From NCBI GenBank assembly GCA_946479835.1, contig CAMLHD010000014.1:1-17276 (forward strand): a stretch of DNA of 17,276 nucleotides, read 5' to 3'. Source of the DNA: an uncultured Candidatus Saccharibacteria bacterium. Its GTDB lineage: Bacteria; Patescibacteria; Saccharimonadia; Saccharimonadales; JACDBH01. The notes under the pieces are model-generated. The model saw only the letters and a program-made list of their open reading frames with translations, ran no database searches and was not told where the DNA came from. The first letter of the stretch is position 1; each line of letters begins with the position of its first letter. The position numbers were made by a program, and so were the translations under genes. Shown here one piece after another: positions 12,408 through 17,276 of this stretch.

Positions 12408-13073
12408 TCAGTAGTCCACCCTGCCGGTGAACAAGTCCAGGCGCAGCTGCTTTTTGGGCAGCTTCTGCTTGACTAGCTGTTTGCTTAAGTCCTGCACCAT
12501 TTCTTCCGGGCCGGAAATGTAGACCAGATTGCGGAGCCAGAACGGCGCCAAAGTCGATTTTTTACTGATCTCTATACGGCCGCCCAGCAGATAATCGACC
12601 TGCAGGCTTGGGTCGGTTCTGGCCAGGCGGTCAAACTCCGTCTTAAAAAGCGGCACCGCTTTGCTGCTGTAGACCAGCGTAACGTTGAGCGGCTTCTTGT
12701 CATGCGCCCGCTGCAAAAGCATCGAGCGGAACGGCGTGATACCAATCCCCGCCGCCAGGAACAATCGCGGCCTTTTAGACGGCCCCCAAATAAAATCACC
12801 CTCAATGTTATAACCGTCTATGAAATCGCCCGGTTTGAGTTTATGGAGATTCTGCTTGAAGGTGCTGCCGGAGATTTTGGTAGTGATCTGAATAAGCTTT
12901 TCGTAAGGGGCCGATGCGATTGAGAAGCGCCGCTCGTCGGTGCCGTACTTAGCGCGCGGGATTTCCAGGCGTATGGACTGGCCGGCCGTCCATTTGAGCG
13001 GCTCCATCGGCTCAAACCAGAACGACCAGATGTTGTCCACTTCGTTTTTATTGCGCTTGTACCTCAGTTTCAT
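12408..13073 (-). CDS. Ferredoxin-NADP+ reductase-like FAD/NAD(P) oxidoreductase
   Basis: Flavoprotein of the FNR superfamily that likely shuttles electrons between NAD(P)H and an unknown partner. FAD-binding barrel: RRFSIAS (48-54, the RxYS motif with Phe) and ISGSTFK (67-73). NAD(P)-binding domain: LFLAAGIGITPFRSML (104-119), LVYSS (133-137), YISGPEEMV (185-193). At 221 aa it is the minimal two-domain form, with no 2Fe-2S ferredoxin domain, no haem domain and no membrane segment. It is cytoplasmic, and no redox partner is adjacent. ATG at 13073 has no Shine-Dalgarno. A TACAAT box ends eight bases upstream, so the leader is very short or absent. Confidence 0.9.
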   Translation of the reverse strand: MKLRYKRNKNEVDNIWSFWFEPMEPLKWTAGQSIRLEIPRAKYGTDERRFSIASAPYEKLIQITTKISGSTFKQNLHKLKPGDFIDGYNIEGDFIWGPSKRPRLFLAAGIGITPFRSMLLQRAHDKKPLNVTLVYSSKAVPLFKTEFDRLARTDPSLQVDYLLGGRIEISKKSTLAPFWLRNLVYISGPEEMVQDLSKQLVKQKLPKKQLRLDLFTGRVDY

Positions 13074-13081
13074 ACAAGTTT

Positions 13082-13134
13082 ATTGTAACTTAGATAACAA
13101 CTATTGACGTAAGCAGTAAGCCGGGGTGTATACT
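13082..13134. promoter_or_regulatory. Back-to-back promoters of the flavoprotein and the 13309 operon
   Basis: Plus strand: -35 TTGACG (13104-13109), 19-base spacer, -10 TATACT (13129-13134), start near 13141. Minus strand: -10 TACAAT (13087-13082), eight bases before the flavoprotein ATG, with its -35 position overlapping the plus-strand -35. No recognisable LexA box was seen. Confidence 0.5.
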
Positions 13135-13140
13135 TGAATC

Positions 13141-13308
13141 AGCCACGTGTGGGCTTGTTTGGTACCCCCAAAGATTCCTCCATGCGGGCTATTACGCAAA
13201 CTATAGCCGCCAACGTTTTAACTGAGGCGCCTATCACATCAAATTCGTCAGAGCAGCGTGTACGTTAAGCTGCCACCCCTTATAAACTTTTATACGGAGT
13301 GATTTGAT
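13141..13308 (+). promoter_or_regulatory. Long structured leader of the small-protein/mutasome-like operon
   Basis: About 168 nt from the predicted start to the ATG. A hairpin pairs 13184-13192 (GCGGGCTAT) with 13203-13210 (ATAGCCGC), one bulge. Overlapping it, GCTATTACGCA (13188-13198) is the exact reverse complement of 13310-13320, which holds TG of the start codon and codons 2-4. The two pairings are mutually exclusive. A second small stem is GCAGC/GCTGC around 13253-13273. The Shine-Dalgarno GGAG is at 13296-13299. This is the layout of a cis-regulatory leader; the signal sensed is unknown and no known riboswitch matches. Confidence 0.5.
13182..13268 (+). CDS. Possible 28-aa leader peptide (uORF)
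   Basis: ATG at 13182 to TAA at 13266 encodes MRAITQTIAANVLTEAPITS followed by eight residues ending in QRVR. It overlaps the regulatory pairing segment, so its translation would disrupt the leader hairpin. There is no Shine-Dalgarno before it, and a frame this short can arise by chance. I list it as a candidate only. Confidence 0.25.
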   Translation: MRAITQTIAANVLTEAPITSNSSEQRVR

Positions 13309-13629
13309 ATGCGTAATAGCTTCTCTCTTAATCAAAACAAAAACGTCGTAGACGTATTATTCAGTTTTAATGGCCGTGACCAATACGCCCGTCCTGTCAG
13401 CCTGACCTGGAAGGATGAAGAATACCGGCTCGGCGGCGTGCAGTTCTGGTACGCCGAAGACCGCGGGCCGGTGCGGGTGCATCATTATCGGGTAGGCGAT
13501 ATCGATGGCAGTTACACCTTTGAGCTTGCCTTAGAGACCGAAAACCTGACCTGGCAGCTCAAAAAGGCCGTCAGGACCAACAGCACGCGCCTAGGCACCG
13601 GCCGGAACTTCGTGGGGGTGACGTCATGA
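13309..13629 (+). CDS. Small beta-rich protein, paralogue A (DUF6504-like?)
   Basis: 106 aa, predicted mostly beta strand, no signal peptide or membrane segment. The core (29-86) reads P-V-S-L-T-W-K, then EYRLGGVQFWY, VHHYRVGD, G-S-Y-T-F-E-L-A-L and NLTWQL. It is shared with the next gene, so the two arose by duplication. The pattern (Pro, Trp-Arg/Lys-Gly-like turn, Tyr, Phe-Trp, terminal Trp) recalls DUF6504 proteins found with ImuB/DnaE2 mutagenic polymerases in Actinobacteria; that is an unverified resemblance. Shine-Dalgarno GGAG is nine bases before the ATG. The stop overlaps the next ATG as ATGA. A long leader whose sequence is complementary to the start codon precedes it. Confidence 0.8.
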   Translation: MRNSFSLNQNKNVVDVLFSFNGRDQYARPVSLTWKDEEYRLGGVQFWYAEDRGPVRVHHYRVGDIDGSYTFELALETENLTWQLKKAVRTNSTRLGTGRNFVGVTS

Positions 13630-13913
13630 GAGAGGGCTTAAACGAGCCGGTAAGCGTGGTCTGGTACTACAACTCCAAGACCCGCCATCTGCAGCCGCAC
13701 ACGCTCAATTGGAACGGCCACGACTATCTTTTGGGTAAGATCGATTTCTGGCACAAGACCTGGAGCGGCAAGCACCAGATTCACCACTTTAGCATTGCAG
13801 ACAAGAACGGCCAGGCTTACTTCAAGCTGGCGCTTAATACCGATAATCTGCAGTGGACGCTGGAGGAATATATGACGGCCCAGGATATGCACGTAACTTA
13901 TGGGAGGGTTTAA
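13626..13913 (+). CDS. Small beta-rich protein, paralogue B
   Basis: 95 aa. Residues 24-81 align without gaps to paralogue A: P-H-T-L-N-W-N, DYLLGKIDFWH, IHHFSIAD, G-Q-A-Y-F-K-L-A-L, NTDNLQWTL. Invariant between the two are the first Trp, Tyr, LG, FW, HH, the Phe before the final strand, LAL, NL and the last Trp. The N-terminal 23 residues differ. It is translationally coupled to paralogue A by ATGA. The pair could form a heterodimer. It lies upstream, on the same strand, of a Y-family polymerase gene, which is why a role with that polymerase is suspected; nothing in the sequence proves it. Confidence 0.8.
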   Translation: MREGLNEPVSVVWYYNSKTRHLQPHTLNWNGHDYLLGKIDFWHKTWSGKHQIHHFSIADKNGQAYFKLALNTDNLQWTLEEYMTAQDMHVTYGRV

Positions 13914-13915
13914 AG

Positions 13916-14086
13916 ATGAGAAATAAGCGCAAACGACAACAAAGAGAAGAAGTGCGCAAGATTCTGCACACGATGCGGCTGGAACTGGCGGCCCAGCGCG
14001 TAGCCCAGGAGCAGCGGCCGGAAAAAACGCCGGGCTTGTACCTTAACGAACTGATCGCCAATACTAAACGATCATTGGCGAACTAA
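13916..14086 (+). CDS. Small basic 56-aa helical protein
   Basis: Third gene of the operon. ATG is three bases after the paralogue B stop, and GGGAGG stands eight bases before it. An earlier in-frame ATG at 13853 would overlap paralogue B by 61 bases and has no ribosome site, so I reject it. The N terminus is strongly basic (MRNKRKRQQREEVRK), followed by one long predicted helix to about residue 34. A PGLYLNELIAN motif and a basic end follow. No family recognised. The charge suits nucleic-acid binding or bridging to a larger partner. Its stop is two bases from the stop of the convergent repeat protein. Confidence 0.75.
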   Translation: MRNKRKRQQREEVRKILHTMRLELAAQRVAQEQRPEKTPGLYLNELIANTKRSLAN

Positions 14087-14088
14087 AT

Positions 14089-15255
14089 TTAGGCGGCGAG
14101 ATATGCTACATCTTCATCGTCGGGCCACAACCTATCGAATACGCCTAATTCCATGGCCGTCACTTCGATGTCGGCCTGGCTGATATCCGGAATGCTTTGT
14201 CGTACGCGATGAAGAATAGGCGTATGGTTACGTTCTTTAACAAAGCGCTGGGAGACGGTACGGGCAGTAGAATCACGAGCGGTTATTTTTTTCACAAGGG
14301 TGAACATGCAGACATACGTTTCTTTGTCCTGTTCGGAATAATCCGGAAATTCCTGTGGTGCGGTTTCCTGGTGCGGTACGAAATTGGTAACAAGGTCATT
14401 GACGGCCTGGTCCGCTACCGCCTCACTGGCCGCCTGCAATCTTTCGGCTCTCTCGACATCCAATAAGAACCGGGCCCATTGGTCAAAGGTACGGATAATT
14501 TTAGAGACTGAGGGGCCGCGTTGCCGCTTTGACAGTTCATCTACTAAAGGTATATTGAGTTTCTTGTCCGGGTTAGCCCGTATGACTCGGAGCGCCCAGT
14601 CGATATATTCATCTTTGGCCCATTTGGCGTAGTCCGGAAAACCCAAGCGCTCATTGATAAAGGCGATACCCCCGTATCGCTCTTGGATGACCTGATAGCC
14701 TGGCAGCCGTCTGGATTTGCTGGCTCTAGCGAAATCGTCAAAATCCTGCATGCGCGGGCGCCTGCCCGTGGACCGGTGTATCGATCTGGCGTAGTCCGTG
14801 AAGTCATCTATCGTCCAGTCGTCAAAAAATCCGTTAGGTATATTGACTGGCGAACCAATCTGCCGCTGGAATTCCGCGAAGCTGCCGAATCTCTTGCGAG
14901 CCGCATAGGTGCGCCGCTCGGGACCCAGGCCTGCAAAATACAGCCTTTGGGCGTGCCGTTCCGTCAGCGGTAAGCTGGCTTTAGGCGGACGGCCTCTTCG
15001 GTGCGGCTCATACGGTTGTACGATGCGCAGCGCTTGACGGCCAAATTGAAGGTAATCTTCGTTCGTCCAGTGCCTAAATTCGCCCTTTTCGTACGACTCG
15101 GCTGTCAGCTCAACGCTTTCCGAAGTAATGAGCTCGCCTATCCTGATGACGGTCGAACCGGCTTCAACGGCTTCTCTTTGTTCCAGGGGATCTTTCAGCA
15201 GGACTCCCCTATCCATATCAAAATCGTAGTTAGGCGCCAGGATCAACTCGGACAT
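14089..15255 (-). CDS. Three-module helical repeat protein (homing-endonuclease-associated-repeat-like)
   Basis: 388 aa with three similar ~60-70-residue modules. Module 1, about 63-134: WTNEDYLQFGRQALRI ... KRFGSFAEFQRQIG. Module 2, 147-205: WTIDDFTDYARSI ... QERYGGIAFINERLG. Module 3, 212-266: WAKDEYIDWALRVI ... RGPSVSKIIRTFDQWARFLL. Each opens with W-x(3)-[DE]-[YF] and a helix and closes with a [RK]-[FY]-[GD]-x(3)-F-like helix. This is the pattern of the DNA-binding repeats associated with homing endonucleases (HNH_repeat type). No nuclease motif is present. Residues 300-388 form a separate C-terminal domain with acidic end. No Shine-Dalgarno; ATG at 15255, with an AT-rich TAAATA six bases upstream. 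It is divergent from the Y-family polymerase with 36 bp between the starts, suggesting a linked regulator or accessory protein. Confidence 0.8.
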   Translation of the reverse strand: MSELILAPNYDFDMDRGVLLKDPLEQREAVEAGSTVIRIGELITSESVELTAESYEKGEFRHWTNEDYLQFGRQALRIVQPYEPHRRGRPPKASLPLTERHAQRLYFAGLGPERRTYAARKRFGSFAEFQRQIGSPVNIPNGFFDDWTIDDFTDYARSIHRSTGRRPRMQDFDDFARASKSRRLPGYQVIQERYGGIAFINERLGFPDYAKWAKDEYIDWALRVIRANPDKKLNIPLVDELSKRQRGPSVSKIIRTFDQWARFLLDVERAERLQAASEAVADQAVNDLVTNFVPHQETAPQEFPDYSEQDKETYVCMFTLVKKITARDSTARTVSQRFVKERNHTPILHRVRQSIPDISQADIEVTAMELGVFDRLWPDDEDVAYLAA

Positions 15256-15291
15256 ATCTATTATTTAACCATAATCAACAGGAGCATATAC
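15256..15291. promoter_or_regulatory. 36-bp divergent region between repeat protein and polymerase
   Basis: Plus strand: TATTAT (15259-15264) is a possible polymerase -10, and GGAG at 15281-15284 is its ribosome site. Minus strand: TAAATA lies six bases before the repeat-protein ATG. With so little room, the two promoters must overlap and could be jointly controlled. Neither -35 is convincing. Confidence 0.35.
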
Positions 15292-16605
15292 ATGCGTAAA
15301 GATGACCTACCCATCAACTACGCCGAACCACGGGTGATGCATATCGACCTCAATTCCTGTTTTGCCATCATCGAACAGCAGGCCAACCGGCTGCTGCGGG
15401 CCCGAGCCGTAGGCGTGGCGGCCTACGATACGCCGCGCGGCTTCGTGCTGGCCGCCAGCTATGAAGCCAAGCGCCTGGGGGTCAAACTGGGCGTCAACGT
15501 CCAGCAGGCGCGCGACATGTGTCCCGGCATCGTCATCCTGACGCCGGATCCGTCCAAGTACCGCGAGGCCCACCGCCGCTTCAAGGAGCTGATGCTCGAA
15601 TATACCGATGACGTGGCACCCAAAAGCATCGACGAGTTCGTGCTGGACCTGAGCGGCTCGCCAAAGATCCGTGCCGGCCTCAGCATGGAAGACATCGGCC
15701 GCGACATCAAGCAGCGGGTCTATGAGCGCTTGGGCGAAGCGGTGACAGTGAACGTCGGCATCGGCCCTAACCGCTTCCTGGCCAAATACGCCGCCGGCTT
15801 TGACAAGCCCGACGGCATGACTACTATCAATTGGCGTAATCTGGAAGCCAAATACGAAGGCATGGATCTGGTCGATCTGCCCGGTATCAATGTGCGCTAC
15901 CGCCGGAGGCTTCAGATGTACGGCATCATGACTCCGTTGGATTTTCTGACGGCCGAGCGGCGGGTGTTAGAAAAAGTAGTGTTCCAGAGTATCGCCGGCT
16001 ACTACTGGTATTTAAGGCTAAGGGGTTATGAGATCGACCGGGCCGAGAGCAAGCGCACCCAGGTTGGCCACCAATACGCCCTGCCTAAGAAAACGATGGA
16101 CAAAGCCGAGCTGGCGCGGCTGCTGATGAAGCTGTGCGAAAAAGTCGGAAGACGCTTGCGCAAAAACGGTCTGACGGCCGGCGGCATCCATCTTTACTTG
16201 AGTTTTATGAACTACCAAGCCGTGGCGGACAGAGACAACGGGTTTATCGGCGGCGAGAACCTAATGAGCCGCAATGCCTGGCACCACGGCCAAAAAGTCG
16301 GCTACCGGCTGTATTCGACCAAAAGCATCTATCTGGCAGCCAAATCACTGCTTAAAAATGCCGAGATATATGCCCCGGTACGCGGCATGAGCATCACCAC
16401 CTTCGATCTTAGCCCGGTTGATCCGGAGCAATTGAGTTTGCTGGTGGATGAGCGCGATTTTGGAGCCGAGCGGCATATATCCGACGCGGTTGATGAAATC
16501 AATAACCGTTACGGCGAATTCGTCATTACGCCGGCCACCATGATGGACATGCGCGGCGAGATCCTGGACCGGGTAGCCTTCGGCAATGTTCGCGATACGG
16601 AGTGA
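15292..16605 (+). CDS. Y-family (translesion) DNA polymerase, DinB/UmuC type
   Basis: Error-prone lesion-bypass polymerase, 437 aa. I chose ATG 15292 because GGAG sits seven bases upstream; an earlier in-frame ATG (15001) would run antisense through the divergent gene. Palm: HIDLNSCFAIIE with catalytic Asp19 and steric-gate Phe24; the D-x-N spacing resembles UmuC rather than DinB. SIDEFVLDLSG supplies catalytic Asp114/Glu115. VGIGPNRFLAKYAAGFDKPDG (155-175) is the family signature, and DLPGIN (195-200) is the thumb helix-hairpin-helix. The little finger spans about 250-375. EQLSLL (379-384) resembles the QLSLF beta-clamp peptide. The C terminus (RYGEFVITPA ... DRVAFG) is intact. Catalytic residues are complete, so unlike ImuB it should be active. 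Confidence 0.93.
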   Translation: MRKDDLPINYAEPRVMHIDLNSCFAIIEQQANRLLRARAVGVAAYDTPRGFVLAASYEAKRLGVKLGVNVQQARDMCPGIVILTPDPSKYREAHRRFKELMLEYTDDVAPKSIDEFVLDLSGSPKIRAGLSMEDIGRDIKQRVYERLGEAVTVNVGIGPNRFLAKYAAGFDKPDGMTTINWRNLEAKYEGMDLVDLPGINVRYRRRLQMYGIMTPLDFLTAERRVLEKVVFQSIAGYYWYLRLRGYEIDRAESKRTQVGHQYALPKKTMDKAELARLLMKLCEKVGRRLRKNGLTAGGIHLYLSFMNYQAVADRDNGFIGGENLMSRNAWHHGQKVGYRLYSTKSIYLAAKSLLKNAEIYAPVRGMSITTFDLSPVDPEQLSLLVDERDFGAERHISDAVDEINNRYGEFVITPATMMDMRGEILDRVAFGNVRDTE

Positions 16606-16650
16606 CAACAGGTTGTAACTACGTTCAATGCGTCTTAAACTGAGGGCAAT

Positions 16651-17276
16651 ATGGCACAGGCGGAGTTGGAACCCACTATTTTGGTAATATTCGGCATATC
16701 CGGCGATCTGGCCAAGCGCAAGCTGCTGCCAGCCCTGCATCATTTGGCCGAGAGCGGTCTGCTGCATGAGAATATAGCCATCGTAGGCGTTACCCGCCAA
16801 GCGCTTAAGGCCAAAGACATATTCAAGGGCGTGGAGTTTTATTCCAATAAGAGCCGGCAAGAAAGAATAACAGTCCTTAAGAAACTGATGGCCCGGACTA
16901 CCATCCACCAGCTGGACCTGGGGCGGAGCGCCGATTACAAGCGGCTTAAAGAACGCTTGGACGAGATTGAGGCCAAGCACAATGTCCCCATGAAACGGCT
17001 TTATTACCTGTCGATTCCGCCTGGCGTGACCGGCCCGATCGTCAAATTCCTGGGCAGCCACCGGCTGAACTCGCGGCGTTCTACCCGGCTGCTGATCGAG
17101 AAGCCGTTCGGCTACGACCTGGATTCGGCCAAAGAACTCATTACCGAAAGCACCCGTTCGTTCACCGAGGAGCAGATATTCCGAATCGATCATTACCTGG
17201 CCAAAGAAACCGCCCAGAACATCATCGCCTTCCGTTTCAACAACCCTATCTTTGATTCGATCTGGAATGCCGCCCA
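16651..17276 (+). CDS. zwf: Glucose-6-phosphate 1-dehydrogenase (3' end beyond window)
   Basis: Oxidises glucose 6-phosphate with NAD(P)+ to 6-phosphogluconolactone, the first oxidative pentose-phosphate step and an NADPH source. The 208 visible residues show the nucleotide-binding IFGISGDLAKRKLLPALH (about 13-30), YYLSIPP, LLIEKPFGYDLDSAKEL (about 153-169) and the active-site RIDHYLAKE (about 184-192, with substrate-binding His and Lys). The family is about 480-510 aa, so roughly 40% is present. ATG 16651 has GAGGG four bases upstream. It lies 45 bases after the polymerase stop on the same strand and may be read through from it, without an obvious functional link. Confidence 0.96.
   Translation, partial: MAQAELEPTILVIFGISGDLAKRKLLPALHHLAESGLLHENIAIVGVTRQALKAKDIFKGVEFYSNKSRQERITVLKKLMARTTIHQLDLGRSADYKRLKERLDEIEAKHNVPMKRLYYLSIPPGVTGPIVKFLGSHRLNSRRSTRLLIEKPFGYDLDSAKELITESTRSFTEEQIFRIDHYLAKETAQNIIAFRFNNPIFDSIWNAA

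Noticed and set aside
13853..13915. Upstream ATG that would extend the 56-aa protein to 77 aa
   Set aside because: It would overlap the upstream gene by 61 bases without a ribosome site, whereas ATG 13916 follows GGGAGG at eight bases.
15001..15291. 97-codon N-terminal extension of the polymerase frame
   Set aside because: It runs antisense through the repeat-protein gene and has no ribosome site. ATG 15292 has GGAG seven bases upstream and starts a normal-length polymerase.
16345..17193. Open minus-strand frame of 282 codons
   Set aside because: It is antisense to the C terminus of the Y-family polymerase and the start of zwf, both with unmistakable family motifs. Its translation has no recognisable domain.
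1..17276. CRISPR arrays, insertion sequences, prophage genes, rRNA
   Set aside because: No regularly spaced repeats, transposase or phage motifs, or rRNA stretches were seen by reading; only the L1-site fragment resembles rRNA.

Overview
The window looks like the chromosome of a Candidate Phyla Radiation bacterium, most likely a Saccharibacteria (TM7) member. That placement is inference. It rests on a secE-nusG-rplK-rplA block interrupted by unrecognised small genes, long basic or acidic extensions on ribosomal and Sec proteins, a three-module helical-repeat protein of the homing-endonuclease-associated-repeat type, and zwf in a compact genome. TGA is used as an ordinary stop (for example the secE/nusG ATGA junction), so the code is standard. 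Genes are densely packed on both strands, and no insertion sequence, integrase, phage gene or CRISPR array was found.

Layout. Positions 1-4332 (minus strand) hold the translation/secretion block: secE, nusG, an 86-aa protein, a 455-aa acidic protein, rplK, a 106-aa protein and rplA (cut by the window edge). At least four promoters lie inside or before it. The rplA leader appears to copy the L1-binding site of 23S rRNA, which suggests autoregulation. Positions 4481-8736 hold a membrane glycosyltransferase (plus strand), an orphan soluble histidine kinase whose 3' end overlaps the glycosyltransferase gene, a YgjP-type metallopeptidase and a P-loop kinase. Positions 8852-9432 hold tRNA-Trp(CCA) followed nine bases later by a second P-loop kinase. 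Positions 9477-13073 (minus strand) hold a YdjM-type membrane hydrolase, NhaA, a secreted LysM + Rpf-like cell-wall lytic protein and a ferredoxin-reductase-like flavoprotein.

Positions 13104-16605 form what looks like a DNA-damage-tolerance neighbourhood. A long structured leader precedes a three-gene operon made of two paralogous small beta-rich proteins and a small basic protein. Then come a convergent three-module repeat protein and, divergent from that, a Y-family DNA polymerase. The window ends in the 5' part of zwf (glucose-6-phosphate dehydrogenase).

Two initiation styles coexist. Ribosomal, LysM, operon, polymerase and zwf genes have Shine-Dalgarno sites. At least four other genes have a -10 box exactly six bases before the start codon and no Shine-Dalgarno, the geometry of leaderless mRNAs. 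The best leads for new biology are the 13141-13320 leader, whose sequence is complementary to the operon start codon, the translesion cassette behind it, the L1-site mimic, and the 25-bp operator-like palindrome before the 455-aa gene.
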